Below, one piece after another: positions 49,449 to 59,591 of a stretch of DNA of 64,000 bases. Positions within the stretch are counted from its first letter, which is position 1. Each line of letters begins with the position of its first letter. A model generated the notes under the pieces. It did no database searches. It was not told the DNA's origin and saw only the letters and a list, made by a program, of their open reading frames with translations. The position numbers and the translations under genes are program-made. This DNA is from Pseudomonas umsongensis (lineage in GTDB: Bacteria; Pseudomonadota; Gammaproteobacteria; Pseudomonadales; Pseudomonadaceae): NCBI RefSeq assembly GCF_002236105.1, contig NZ_NIWU01000004.1:484655-548654 (forward strand). The letters run 5' to 3'.

Positions 49449-52039
49449 TCGAGCACTGGTTTCCTTACCTGCAACTGCGTCGTCGTTACGACTGCCACCC
49501 ACTGACAGCTTTATGGCTAGCCTCATTCACCGCCATGGCCTGGTTGTTCTTGCGACTGGAGTCGCCGGTCTGGCAGCGCCTCATCGCGCAACGCCAACGA
49601 TGGTATCCGCATTTGGCCCGCAAGGTGCCAAGTGCTGGAGACCCTTTGCGTATTGCCCTGCAAAGCTTGTGGTTGCTGGTATTTCGCCCTTGGCCGAAAG
49701 CCCGGCGGCGCACTGCACCGCAATGGGCGCGCCATGTAGGTCAGTCGAACCAGCGATTGTGGAGTCGCATAGGCACGTTTCTCACAGAGCTGCCCCGGCA
49801 AGCCAATGAGAGCAAGCTCATGCATCGCGGCGCCCGGTGGCGGCGCAACCTTGATCCTCGCCATAAACATTGGCTTGACTATATCTGTGCTGCAGTCGGG
49901 TTGGTCCTCGTGGTGGTGTGTATCACCGAGCCCTTCAACTACGTATCGCAGTTGGTTTTTGTGATTTTGCTGTGGGCAGTGGCGATGGTGATCCGGCGCG
50001 TACCGGGCCGTTTTCCGACGCTGCTGCTGATCATGCTGTCGATCATCGTTTCCTGCCGCTACCTGTGGTGGCGCTATACCGCGACCCTGAACTGGGACAG
50101 TCCGCTGGATCTGGCTTGCGGTGTGCTGTTGCTGATTGCGGAAACCTACTCCTGGCTGGTGCTGTTACTGGGCTACATCCAGACCTGCTGGCCGTTAAAT
50201 CGCCCTCCGGCGCAACTGCCACGTGATACACGGTCGTGGCCTACGGTTGATCTCCTGATTCCGACATACAACGAGGACCTGTCCATCGTGCGCAGCACCG
50301 TGTATGCGGCCCTTGGTATCGACTGGCCTCACGACAAATTGCGTATTTCGATACTTGATGATGGAAAGCGCGAAGAATTCCGCCTGTTTGCTGAACAGGT
50401 CGGCGTGAATTACATCACCCGTAACGACAACAAACATGCCAAGGCTGGCAATCTCAATCAGGCCCTGAAGCAGCTTGATGGCGAGTTAGTGGCAATCTTC
50501 GACTGCGATCACGTGCCGGTACGTTCATTCCTGCAACTTACGGTGGGCTGGTTCCTGCGTGACCCCAAGCTGGCACTGGTGCAAACACCGCATCACTTCC
50601 TGTCGCCGGACCCTTTTGAACGTAACCTCGACACGTTCCGGCGCCGGCCCAATGAGGGCGAGTTGTTCTACGGTTTGGTACAGGATGGCAACGACATGTG
50701 GAATGCCGCGTTTTTCTGCGGCTCATGTGCCGTGCTACGGCGTTCGGCGATCGATGAAATCGGCGGCTTCGCCGTGGAAACCGTCACCGAAGACGCCCAT
50801 ACCGCGCTGCGCCTGCACCGAAAAGGCTGGAACTCGGCTTACGTGCGAATTCCCCAGGCCGCAGGGCTGGCCACTGAAAGCCTGTCGGCACACATCGGTC
50901 AGCGCATTCGCTGGGCGCGGGGCATGGCTCAGATTTTCCGCACCGACAACCCGTTGCTGGGCAAAGGCCTGACGATCTTTCAACGTATTTGCTATGCCAA
51001 CGCCATGCTGCACTTTCTGGCGGGCCTGCCGCGTCTGGTATTCCTTACTGCGCCTTTGGCGTTCCTGCTGATGCACGCCTACATCATCTACGCGCCGGCC
51101 TTGATGATCATGCTGTATGTGATTCCACACATGGTTCACGCCAGCCTGACCAACTCACGCATGCAGGGAGAGCACCGCTTGACGTTCTGGGGAGAGGTCT
51201 ATGAAACGGTGCTGGCCTGGTACATCGCGCGGCCAACCACCGTCGCGCTGTTCAATCCCAAAAAAGGCAAGTTCAACGTGACCGCCAAAGGCGGCTTGAT
51301 GACCGAGAACCAGTTCGACTGGGGTATCGCCAGACCGTATCTGGTGTTGGCGGTGATGAATATTGCTGGCCTGTGCTTTGCGGTATGGCGTTTGTTTTAC
51401 GGGCCAACCAATGAAATCGGTACCACGCTGGTCAGCAGCCTGTGGGTCATTTACAACCTGCTGATCGTGGGCGCTGCCGTGGCAATCGCCGCTGAAGTAC
51501 GTCAGGTGCGCGAGACCCACCGTGTGCAGGCCAAACTGCCAGCGGCGATACGTCTGCAAAACGGGCGCTTCTATCCCTGTTTGTTGGTGGATTACTCCGA
51601 CGGTGGTACCGGCGTCCAACTGGACGTTGAGCTTTCCTTGCCAATCGGCGAGCGGGTTTCCCTGCTGATGCAGCGTGGAGAACGGGAGTTCCTTTTCTCG
51701 GGCATCGTCAGCCGCAGCCATAAAAACTTTATTGGCATCGCGCTCAACGAGCTGACTGCGCAACAGAAAATCGACTACGTGCAATGCACTTTTTCCCGGG
51801 CCGACGCCTGGCTGAACTGGAATGAAGACTTCGCTCCAGACCGGCCGCTGCACAGTTTCATCGATGTGCTGCGTCTTGGCGCCACCGGCTATTACCGCTT
51901 GTATCAATACCTGCCCGCCTGGACACGCACCCTGTTCCGACCGTTCGTGCGTGTGCTCGCTTGGCTGATCAGCTATATGCCGCGCTTCGCCAAAGCGCCC
52001 CCTCTTTCTCCAACTTCTCGATCGGTATGCGCACCATGA
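49445..52039 (+). CDS. bcsA: Cellulose synthase catalytic subunit
   Basis: 864 residues from ATG 49445 (ATGA overlap with bcsQ). Membrane helices surround the GT2 domain (about 265-510), which has all catalytic motifs: DDG 305-307, DCD 353-355, FFCGS 423-427, TED 448-450 and QRIRW 486-490. The C-terminal PilZ domain (about 680-790) has RETHR 689-693 and DYSDGG 716-721, so c-di-GMP activation should be intact. It polymerises UDP-glucose and extrudes cellulose. The N-terminal 140 residues before the first core helices are the enterobacterial-type extension. Confidence 0.96.
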   Translation: MIEHWFPYLQLRRRYDCHPLTALWLASFTAMAWLFLRLESPVWQRLIAQRQRWYPHLARKVPSAGDPLRIALQSLWLLVFRPWPKARRRTAPQWARHVGQSNQRLWSRIGTFLTELPRQANESKLMHRGARWRRNLDPRHKHWLDYICAAVGLVLVVVCITEPFNYVSQLVFVILLWAVAMVIRRVPGRFPTLLLIMLSIIVSCRYLWWRYTATLNWDSPLDLACGVLLLIAETYSWLVLLLGYIQTCWPLNRPPAQLPRDTRSWPTVDLLIPTYNEDLSIVRSTVYAALGIDWPHDKLRISILDDGKREEFRLFAEQVGVNYITRNDNKHAKAGNLNQALKQLDGELVAIFDCDHVPVRSFLQLTVGWFLRDPKLALVQTPHHFLSPDPFERNLDTFRRRPNEGELFYGLVQDGNDMWNAAFFCGSCAVLRRSAIDEIGGFAVETVTEDAHTALRLHRKGWNSAYVRIPQAAGLATESLSAHIGQRIRWARGMAQIFRTDNPLLGKGLTIFQRICYANAMLHFLAGLPRLVFLTAPLAFLLMHAYIIYAPALMIMLYVIPHMVHASLTNSRMQGEHRLTFWGEVYETVLAWYIARPTTVALFNPKKGKFNVTAKGGLMTENQFDWGIARPYLVLAVMNIAGLCFAVWRLFYGPTNEIGTTLVSSLWVIYNLLIVGAAVAIAAEVRQVRETHRVQAKLPAAIRLQNGRFYPCLLVDYSDGGTGVQLDVELSLPIGERVSLLMQRGEREFLFSGIVSRSHKNFIGIALNELTAQQKIDYVQCTFSRADAWLNWNEDFAPDRPLHSFIDVLRLGATGYYRLYQYLPAWTRTLFRPFVRVLAWLISYMPRFAKAPPLSPTSRSVCAP

Positions 52040-54336
52040 GTCGCTATTTCAGTTTCACGCTGGTCAGCCTGCTGTCACTGGCAATGAGTTGCGCTCAGGC
52101 GCAGCCCGTCAAAGAGCAAACTTCCAAGGGGCAGCCACCGGTGCCAGTGTCGGTACCGGCAACAGTGACCAGCGTGCCGAGCTGGGACGTTTCGCGTAAT
52201 TTCACAGAGCTGGGGCGTGTGGCTGACAGCCTGTTACTAGGCACGCATAACACCGATCAGCTGGAATTCACCATGCGGCGCGATCGCATCGCCAACGATG
52301 CAAAGCTACAACTTGAGTACACGCCATCGCCGGCACTCCTGCCAACGCTGTCGCACCTGCGGGTTTACCTCAACGACGTGTTGATGAACGTGATCCCCAT
52401 CGACAAGGAGCAATTGGGCAAAAAGACTGTTCGTCAGGTTGATCTTGATCCGCGCCTGATCAGCGACTTCAACCGCATACGGTTGGAGTTTGTCGGTCAT
52501 TACACCGACATTTGCGAAGAGCCTTCCAATAGCGCGCTGTGGGTCAATATCAGCCGGGCCAGCCTGGTTTCCCTGAAAGAGCAGGCGTTGATCGTACAGA
52601 ACGATCTGGCCTATTTTCCGATGCCTTTCTACGATGCGCGCGACTACGACAAGCCCGTTCTGAACATGGTTTTCGCAGCTTCTCCCACGCTTGGCGAGCA
52701 GCGTGCGGCGGGTATCGTAGCCTCGTATTTCGGTAGCCTGGCGGCGTGGCGCGGCACGGAATTCCCGGTGTTGTTTGATCAACTGCCCACAGCAACAGCC
52801 TCTAGGCCTGTCACCGCATCCATTGTGTTTGCCACCAACAATCATCGCCCGGCGTTCCTCGCCGACATGAAGCAGTTCCCGCCGGTTGAGGCACCGGTGG
52901 TGCAGATAATCGACAACCCGACTGATCACTACAGTAAGGTGTTGCTGGTGCTGGGCCGCGACGAGGCCGACCTGGCCGCCGCCGCACAAGCGTTGGTATT
53001 GGGTGGTGATCTGTTTCGAGGCGAGCGGGTTGTCATCGACAAAGTGCAGCAGATTCAACCACGCCAACCCTATGACGCTCCGAACTGGATGCGTACGGAT
53101 CGTGCCGTACGCTTCGCCGAGCTGATCAAGTACCCAGAGCAGTTGCGCACCAGCGGCGTGCAGCCGCTGCCGATCAGCCTGGATATCAACTTGCCGCCGG
53201 ATCTGTTTGTCTGGCGCAACCAGGGCATTCCGCTGCAAACCAAATATCGCTACACGCCATCGGCTTCCAATGACGGTTCGCGACTGAACATCAGCCTCAA
53301 CAATCAGTTCATCACCAGCCTGCCACTGCTGGCCAACACCAATGACCGACTGGAAGAATTGCGCCTTGCCGTGTTGTCCAGCGAGTCGGCGAACACCAAT
53401 GAAAATCTGTCGGTCCCTGCGCTGAAAATCGGCGACCGCAACAACTTGCGGTTCAATTTCAGCTTCGCCACGACCACCAGCAGTTCCCAGCGGGATCGCT
53501 GCCAGACTTCGTTAACGGTGGACACTCAAGCGGTTATCGACGATCAGTCAACGATCGATATGTCGGGCTATCACCATTTCATCGCCATGCCTGATCTGGC
53601 AGCGTTCGCACGCAGCGGCTTTCCCTTCAGCCGAATGGCGGATCTTTCCGAGACCGTGGTAATGGTGCCGCCACAGCCCAATGCCCTGCAGTTGAGTACG
53701 TACCTCGAAGCAGTGGCCGGAATTTCCGCCCGCTCGGGCCTGCCCGCCATGAACCTGACCTTGAGCGATAATTGGGACGAGGTATCGAAGCGCGATGCAG
53801 ACTTGCTGATCCTCGGTTCTTTACCCCCTGACATCCACGATAACCGCGACATGAATCTGCTGTTGGACAGCTCCCGAAACGGCTTGTTGAAAGCGAACAT
53901 GCAGGGGCCTGGCTCGTCGCAGATCAAGGACGAGGGCAAACCTGCAGCCAGTCGTGTTGAAGTTTCGGCCACCGGTCCCATTGCAGCAATTGTCGGCCTG
54001 CAATCGCCTTTCCATGAACAGCGCAGCATAGTGGCCTTGCTGGCCACCGAAGACTCCGGCTACCAGTTATTGCGCGAGACGCTCAATGACAGCGGAAAGC
54101 TGGACGCAGTGGCCGGCTCGGTGGTGTTGATTCGCAGCAGCGGCGTTCAAGGTCACATGGTAGGCGATCACTATTACGTCGGCAGCCTGCCATGGTGGCT
54201 GCTGCTCTGGTTCAAGTTATCCGAGCACCCGGTCCTGCTCGCGATCATGGCGGTGTCTGGCGTACTGCTCAGTGCATTCCTGACTTGGCGCATCTTGAAA
54301 TGGGCGGCTCGTCGCCGGTTGGCATATGAAGAATAA
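52036..54336 (+). CDS. bcsB: Cellulose synthase periplasmic subunit BcsB
   Basis: 766 residues from ATG 52036, overlapping the bcsA stop (ATGA); an in-frame ATG nine bases earlier is possible. A signal peptide (about 1-23, SLAMSCAQAQ) leads into two carbohydrate-binding and flavodoxin-like repeats, for example QLEFTMRRDRIANDAKLQLEYTPSPALLP and VTASIVFATNNHRPAFLADM. One C-terminal helix (about 733-757) anchors it beside BcsA. It guides the glucan through the periplasm and is needed for BcsA activity. Confidence 0.95.
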   Translation: MSRYFSFTLVSLLSLAMSCAQAQPVKEQTSKGQPPVPVSVPATVTSVPSWDVSRNFTELGRVADSLLLGTHNTDQLEFTMRRDRIANDAKLQLEYTPSPALLPTLSHLRVYLNDVLMNVIPIDKEQLGKKTVRQVDLDPRLISDFNRIRLEFVGHYTDICEEPSNSALWVNISRASLVSLKEQALIVQNDLAYFPMPFYDARDYDKPVLNMVFAASPTLGEQRAAGIVASYFGSLAAWRGTEFPVLFDQLPTATASRPVTASIVFATNNHRPAFLADMKQFPPVEAPVVQIIDNPTDHYSKVLLVLGRDEADLAAAAQALVLGGDLFRGERVVIDKVQQIQPRQPYDAPNWMRTDRAVRFAELIKYPEQLRTSGVQPLPISLDINLPPDLFVWRNQGIPLQTKYRYTPSASNDGSRLNISLNNQFITSLPLLANTNDRLEELRLAVLSSESANTNENLSVPALKIGDRNNLRFNFSFATTTSSSQRDRCQTSLTVDTQAVIDDQSTIDMSGYHHFIAMPDLAAFARSGFPFSRMADLSETVVMVPPQPNALQLSTYLEAVAGISARSGLPAMNLTLSDNWDEVSKRDADLLILGSLPPDIHDNRDMNLLLDSSRNGLLKANMQGPGSSQIKDEGKPAASRVEVSATGPIAAIVGLQSPFHEQRSIVALLATEDSGYQLLRETLNDSGKLDAVAGSVVLIRSSGVQGHMVGDHYYVGSLPWWLLLWFKLSEHPVLLAIMAVSGVLLSAFLTWRILKWAARRRLAYEE

Positions 54337-55459
54337 GCCGGCGAACATTGCCCGGTCACGAATCCTTGCAGCGTTCTTGCCACTGCTGGCATTGCCTGCA
54401 CAGGGAGCGAGCCAATGTGTATGGCCGGCCTGGGAAAATTTCAAACAGCACCTGATCAGTGATGATGGACGGGTAATAGACGCGTCCTCCCCACAGCAGA
54501 TAACGACATCTGAAGGGCAAAGCTATGGGCTGTTTTTCGCGCTGGTCGCCAACGATGGGAAAAGCTTTGACCGGTTGTTGACTTGGACCCGCAACAATCT
54601 GGCGGATGGCGATCTAGGCGCCCGCCTGCCTGCCTGGCAATGGGGACGCGACAAGAACGGTCAATGGGGCGTGCTCGACAGCAATAACGCCAGCGACGCC
54701 GACCTGTGGATTGCCTACAGCTTGCTGGAAGCCGGCCGTCTGTGGAGCAGGCCGGATTATCTGGCCCTGGGTAATCACCTGCTATGGCGTAGCGCCGCAC
54801 AAACTCTGCGTAAGTTACCGGGTCTTGGCCTTATGTTGCTGCCAGGGGATGTCGGTTTCGAATCCAGTCAAGGCTGGCGCCTGAACCTTAGTTATCTGCC
54901 GCCGCAGCTGTTGCGCAGATTTTCTTTCATAGCACCGGTGTGGACCGAAGTCGCGAAAAACTCCCAACTCGCGCTGATCGAAGGCTCCCCCAAAGGTTTC
55001 GCACCCGACTGGCTGATGTGGCAGGCCGGAAAGGGTTTTTTTCCCGACGCGAAAAGCACGCAGGGTAGCTACGACGCTATTCGTGTCTATCTATGGGTGG
55101 GCATGCTGGCGACCGACGCACCCGAACGCAGCGTTTTGCTCAACCACTTCAAACCCATGATTGAAGCTACCGCGCGCCTGGGATATGTGCCGGAACACGT
55201 TGACTCCGACACTGGCGAGATCATGAACGCAGGCCCCGTCGGGTTTTCCGCGGCACTCTTGCCCTTATTGGCCAGCGACGCGTCGGCTGCTGCCGCACTG
55301 TCTGCCCAACGTGAACACCTGCGTCAATCTCCTCCGTTGGCAGATGCTTATTACAACCAATCGCTGGTGATGTTCGGCCAGGGTTGGGACGAACACCGCT
55401 ATCGGTTCGACAAGGATGGGCGGCTGCAACCGAACTGGACGAGTCCATGCACGCACTGA
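54326..55459 (+). CDS. bcsZ: Periplasmic endo-1,4-beta-glucanase (GH8)
   Basis: 377 residues from ATG 54326, overlapping bcsB by 11 bp. A signal peptide (about 1-28, PLLALPAQGAS) precedes a family 8 (alpha/alpha)6 barrel. The catalytic acid is E63 in TTSEGQSYG and the base D250 in QGSYDAIRVY. Other conserved parts are LPAWQWG and SDADLWIAYSLLEAGRLW. It trims or edits nascent cellulose in the periplasm and is needed for normal export in related systems. Confidence 0.95.
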   Translation: MKNKPANIARSRILAAFLPLLALPAQGASQCVWPAWENFKQHLISDDGRVIDASSPQQITTSEGQSYGLFFALVANDGKSFDRLLTWTRNNLADGDLGARLPAWQWGRDKNGQWGVLDSNNASDADLWIAYSLLEAGRLWSRPDYLALGNHLLWRSAAQTLRKLPGLGLMLLPGDVGFESSQGWRLNLSYLPPQLLRRFSFIAPVWTEVAKNSQLALIEGSPKGFAPDWLMWQAGKGFFPDAKSTQGSYDAIRVYLWVGMLATDAPERSVLLNHFKPMIEATARLGYVPEHVDSDTGEIMNAGPVGFSAALLPLLASDASAAAALSAQREHLRQSPPLADAYYNQSLVMFGQGWDEHRYRFDKDGRLQPNWTSPCTH

Positions 55460-58400
55460 ACAAAGCCCCCCACATCAGTAACTTCAAGATTTTAATGTTG
55501 CGCTCCACCCTGCTGCTGTCCTGCTTGAGCGGTGCCGCGCTCGCGTCGACGGCGCCTGTTACTCAACAGGAACAACAGCAATGGCTGTTGCAGCAAATAC
55601 GTATTGGTGAGGCCTTACAGCGCGAAGATCTGGTGCGCGACTCTTTGGCACGACTAAGACTGATCGCCCCCGACAATCCTCAGGTGCTGGTGGGTGACAT
55701 TCGACAGGCCTTGGCTGACAAGACTCAGCCGCAGAACAGCGTCTGGATTGAGCAAAGGTTGACGCGCCTGCGCCAGCTGGCGCCGGACTCTGCGCAATTG
55801 CGCCAGGCTCAGGCACTTATCAAAATGCACAGTCCGGACGGTCTGCGCCAACTGCAGCAGGCACGGTTACTGGCTGCTGCCGGGCGCTTTGAAGAGGCCA
55901 GCGAAGCTTTCGAAAAGCTGTTTGCCAAAGAGCCGCCGGACCTCGCGTCGGCGCTGGAATACTGGAACGCGCGCAGTCGCATCAGTGGCCAGCGCGCAGC
56001 TGTGATCGGTCATTTGCAGGCCCTGGATCGGGATTATCCAGGCAATGCCGGCTTACGCCAGATGCTGGTCGGGTTATTGTTCGCCGAAGATCGCAACGAC
56101 GAAGCCCTGACCGTGCTGCATCAATTGGCGACAGATCCTCTTGCCAGTACCAATGCCGCCGAACGGGAATACAACTACCTGATCAAGCTGCCCGTTGGCC
56201 CGCAGACGGCGCAGGCGTGGCAAGCATTCATTCGCTATTACCCGTATTCGCCGTTGGCTAAAGATGCTACGAAGCAGCTGGCGATGCAAAAAGGGCTGTT
56301 GGCCGATCCTGCTTGGCAAGCCGGCGTCAAAGCCAAGCGCATGCTCGAACAAGACAACGCCAGTGAGAGTGCGGCTGCCGAGAGCTTGTTGCGCCAGGCC
56401 CTGAAGGCATATCCGCAAGACGCGAGCCTATACGGCGCCTTGGGTACGGCGTTAATGCGCCAAAGCAAATACTCGGCGGCCTATGAGGCCTTTTCCACGG
56501 CATTGAGCAAAGAGCAAGACACCGATTACATCAGCAAATGGCAGGATCTACAGGCCGTTACCCGCAACTGGATGATCCTGCAACAAGGCGACGAAGCCCT
56601 GCAGCGTAAGGACTACGCGGCGGCACGCAAGGCATATCAGCAATCGCGAACCCTCAAGGCCGACTCCGCCGACCCATTGATCGGCCTCGCCAATGTCGCC
56701 CTGGCCGAATCCGATGAAGTCGCGGCTGAAGCGCTGTTGTTGCAGGCGCGCAAGGTCGAACCAGGCAATGGCAGCGTGGTGCGCGCCCTGATGCGCCTGT
56801 ATCGGGGTCAGTCCATCGAACGTGCCGAAGCCTTCCTCAACACCTTGCCGGCCAGCAACCAGACGGAGTTTGCCAGCCTGCGTCGGAGCATTGAACTTGA
56901 ACGGCTGAACCTGCAAGCGGATCTCGCCAGTCAGCATTCGGACTGGGCTCAGTTGGCGTCGCTGCTGAAAAAAATCCGCCAGTTGGAACCCGACAATCCG
57001 TGGCTGACTTATCGCTTGGCCACCGCCGAAATTGCCATGGGGCAACCGCGGGAGGCGGACAAAGCGTTTAGTGAATTACTTGCCCAGCAGGGCCGCAATC
57101 CCGAGGCTCGTTACGCTCATGGTCTGTACCTGGCCAATGAGAACCGCGACAGCGAAGCGTTAGCCACCCTAGGACAGAGCCCGGTCGCCGACTGGACCGA
57201 CAACATGCGTGAACTGAACACCCGAATCAAACGTCGGCAGTTGATGGCTCAGGTCGAACAACTGCGCGACGCCGGGCACGAGCCCCAGGCCATTGCCTTG
57301 TTGCTGCGTGATCCGACCGTCGATGATCTTGGCACCCTCGCCGACTGGGCCGCCCAGCGCGGAGATTACGTCGGGGCGAAGAGCTACTACCGCAAGGTGC
57401 TCAGCGTGCAGCCACAAAATGCCGAGGCACAGCTGGGCTTGATCGAAGCGCAAATTGCCACCGGGCACGTTGATCAGGGCCGTGCCGGTCTGGACCGAAT
57501 CGTCGTGGCCTCTTCTGCTCCCGCCCCCTCGCAACGACGGCTCGCCAACGCCTGGTCTGCCGTGGGCGAAAAGGATAAAGCCAGCGCGATATTCGCCCAT
57601 CTGTTGAAAACACCACAGACCGACCCACTGATCTATCGCGACGCGGCGCGTCTTATGGCAAAGGATCAGCCGCAACAGGCTCTGGATAACTACGCCCACA
57701 GCATGGCCGCTGCTGGTTTAATTGCACCGGCCCATGCCAATCCCCGCGACAACGTGGCGATGACTGAGGCCAGCCGCGCCAAGGACAGCGATGATTGGCT
57801 GTCGCGCAGCCTGCGCAGCGACGTCGACGAGCTTTATCAAGAGCAGAACCCGACCGTCAATCTTTATCATGACTACACTTGGCGCAACGACGACACGGCA
57901 CCGGGGATTGCCGACCTGACAACGCAGCTGACCATTTTGCGTATCGACGCACCGTTCGCCCAAGGGCAGGGTTTCGTTCAGGCCGAGCAGGTGGCTCTTG
58001 ACGCCAGCGCCTTCGACACTGACCCCGATGGCTTGCACCGCGAACAGTTCGGCACCTGCGCCGTCCAGCTCCGGGACAAGGTTACAAAAGAGCCGGTGCC
58101 CAATGGCTGCCCCAGCACCTCGCAAAGCACAAGCGGGCCAAGTCTGGCGGTGGGTTGGAAGAACGATCACTGGGCACTGGACCTGGGCCATTCTCCACAA
58201 GGTTTCGAAGTGGGTAACTGGCTCGGTGGTGTCGCCTATAGCAGTGACTGGAGATCTATCGGCTGGACCTTGACCGCCTCACGTCGGCCCATGAGCAACT
58301 CGGTGGTGTCATACGCCGGAGCCGTCGATCCTCAGACCGGTATACGTTGGGGCGGCGTCACCAGCAACGGGTTAACCTTGAGCCTGAGCCATGATGAAGG

Positions 58401-59037
58401 TGGCATTGATGGCGTATGGGCCAGTTTCGGCAGTCATTGGCTGCGCGGCAAGAACGTGATCGACAACCAACGCCTCTCGGCCATGACCGGTTACTACTAC
58501 AGACTGATGGATCGTGCCGACGAGCGTATGCGTACCGGTTTGACCCTCATGTATTGGGGTTACGACAAGGACTTGAGCGAGTACACCCTTGGCCAGGGCG
58601 GTTATTACAGTCCGCAACGATATTACTCAATTGGCGTTCCATTCAGCTATGCCTGGCGCAATGCCAATTGGTCGGCACAGCTGGAAAGCTCGGTAGGCTG
58701 GTCATACTCAAAAACCGACAGCAGCGACTTGTATCCGCTGGGCGGCCCGGCAGGCAAGCTGCTCAGCCAGGTCGACGCCGCAGGACTTGAAATCGATCCT
58801 GACACTGCCCTGACCACGGACGGAAGCAGCAGCACTGGCGCGAGCATTCGCCTGCAAGCGCTGGTCGAACGACGCCTGACGAATCATATGGTTGTGGGCT
58901 CGGGAATCACCCTGCAACACAGTGAAGGCTACGCCCCTAGCCGCGCTATGCTGTACCTGCGTTACACCTTCGATGAATGGCAAGGTAATCTCCCGATGCC
59001 GATCGAACCGGTAACGCCATATGCAGATATGCGGTGA
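55447..59037 (+). CDS. bcsC: Cellulose export outer-membrane protein BcsC
   Basis: About 1196 residues from ATG 55447, overlapping bcsZ by 13 bp; an ATG at 55495 starts directly before the signal peptide (MLRSTLLLSCLSGAALAS) and is an alternative. A long array of TPR repeats (about 50-830) is visible in segments such as YGALGTALMRQSKYSAAYEAFSTAL. A 16-strand beta-barrel (about 850-1196) follows, with GWKNDHWALDLGHSPQGFEVGNWLGG and a final MLYLRYTF. It carries cellulose across the outer membrane. Last gene of the operon. Confidence 0.95.
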   Translation: MHALNKAPHISNFKILMLRSTLLLSCLSGAALASTAPVTQQEQQQWLLQQIRIGEALQREDLVRDSLARLRLIAPDNPQVLVGDIRQALADKTQPQNSVWIEQRLTRLRQLAPDSAQLRQAQALIKMHSPDGLRQLQQARLLAAAGRFEEASEAFEKLFAKEPPDLASALEYWNARSRISGQRAAVIGHLQALDRDYPGNAGLRQMLVGLLFAEDRNDEALTVLHQLATDPLASTNAAEREYNYLIKLPVGPQTAQAWQAFIRYYPYSPLAKDATKQLAMQKGLLADPAWQAGVKAKRMLEQDNASESAAAESLLRQALKAYPQDASLYGALGTALMRQSKYSAAYEAFSTALSKEQDTDYISKWQDLQAVTRNWMILQQGDEALQRKDYAAARKAYQQSRTLKADSADPLIGLANVALAESDEVAAEALLLQARKVEPGNGSVVRALMRLYRGQSIERAEAFLNTLPASNQTEFASLRRSIELERLNLQADLASQHSDWAQLASLLKKIRQLEPDNPWLTYRLATAEIAMGQPREADKAFSELLAQQGRNPEARYAHGLYLANENRDSEALATLGQSPVADWTDNMRELNTRIKRRQLMAQVEQLRDAGHEPQAIALLLRDPTVDDLGTLADWAAQRGDYVGAKSYYRKVLSVQPQNAEAQLGLIEAQIATGHVDQGRAGLDRIVVASSAPAPSQRRLANAWSAVGEKDKASAIFAHLLKTPQTDPLIYRDAARLMAKDQPQQALDNYAHSMAAAGLIAPAHANPRDNVAMTEASRAKDSDDWLSRSLRSDVDELYQEQNPTVNLYHDYTWRNDDTAPGIADLTTQLTILRIDAPFAQGQGFVQAEQVALDASAFDTDPDGLHREQFGTCAVQLRDKVTKEPVPNGCPSTSQSTSGPSLAVGWKNDHWALDLGHSPQGFEVGNWLGGVAYSSDWRSIGWTLTASRRPMSNSVVSYAGAVDPQTGIRWGGVTSNGLTLSLSHDEGGIDGVWASFGSHWLRGKNVIDNQRLSAMTGYYYRLMDRADERMRTGLTLMYWGYDKDLSEYTLGQGGYYSPQRYYSIGVPFSYAWRNANWSAQLESSVGWSYSKTDSSDLYPLGGPAGKLLSQVDAAGLEIDPDTALTTDGSSSTGASIRLQALVERRLTNHMVVGSGITLQHSEGYAPSRAMLYLRYTFDEWQGNLPMPIEPVTPYADMR

Positions 59038-59149
59038 TGGCAGGGGACGTGTTCTAAATTCGTGCGCAGGATATTAGGCACCCTCTATCGGCGCGATGTT
59101 GTCTATGCTGCTGACAGCATGACGCCGTTAACTTTCTGGGGGATGTTCG

Positions 59150-59515
59150 ATGTTCTACGTGCAACGCGATACAGACGGCCAACTGCTGCGCGTGGAAGCC
59201 GAAGCTTACGCCGAGTCCACGGAAAGGCTGCCGGCCGACCACCCTGACCTCCAGGCCTGGTTCGCCAATGAGTTGATGGCCACCAGCCATAAACAACTGC
59301 AGCAGATCAAACAGCTCAAACAACTGCGCCAGAGCGATCTGGAAATGATCCGGGTACTCGACGACTTGATCGCCGTACTGATCAACAAGGGCGTGATCCT
59401 CGTCACCGATCTGCCAGCGCCGGCACAAGCCAAACTCATGGACCGCAGCCAGGCCCGTGAAGCCTTGGGTGGATTGAGTCAGTTGCTTGAGGACGATGAT
59501 GAAGGGTTTATCTGA
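59150..59515 (+). CDS. Conserved small protein of unknown function
   Basis: 121 residues with GGGGG seven bases before ATG. The N-terminus (MFYVQRDTDGQLLRVEAEAYAESTERLPADHPDLQAWF) is followed by a helical, probably coiled-coil middle (HKQLQQIKQLKQLRQSDLEMIRVLDDLIAVLINKGVILVTDLP) and an acidic C-terminus. In other pseudomonads similar proteins carry the misleading label tryptophan synthase beta-like; nothing here resembles that enzyme. It lies convergent to lapD, and from memory a gene of this kind sits beside lapD in relatives. No function is known. Confidence 0.75.
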   Translation: MFYVQRDTDGQLLRVEAEAYAESTERLPADHPDLQAWFANELMATSHKQLQQIKQLKQLRQSDLEMIRVLDDLIAVLINKGVILVTDLPAPAQAKLMDRSQAREALGGLSQLLEDDDEGFI

Positions 59516-59591
59516 TTCTTCACTGACTGTACGGACGCCATCGCGAGCAAGCTCGTGGTGGCTGCATCACTGACGACACCCGCCCAACGCC

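Noticed and set aside
59150..59515. Annotation as tryptophan synthase beta subunit.
   Set aside because: The protein is 121 residues, mostly helical, and shows no PLP or TrpB motif; the label used for relatives is a transfer error.
59516..59591. A REP element near TCGCGAGCAAGCTCG.
   Set aside because: Only a fragment of the core remains, with no paired copy, so it is not listed as a feature.
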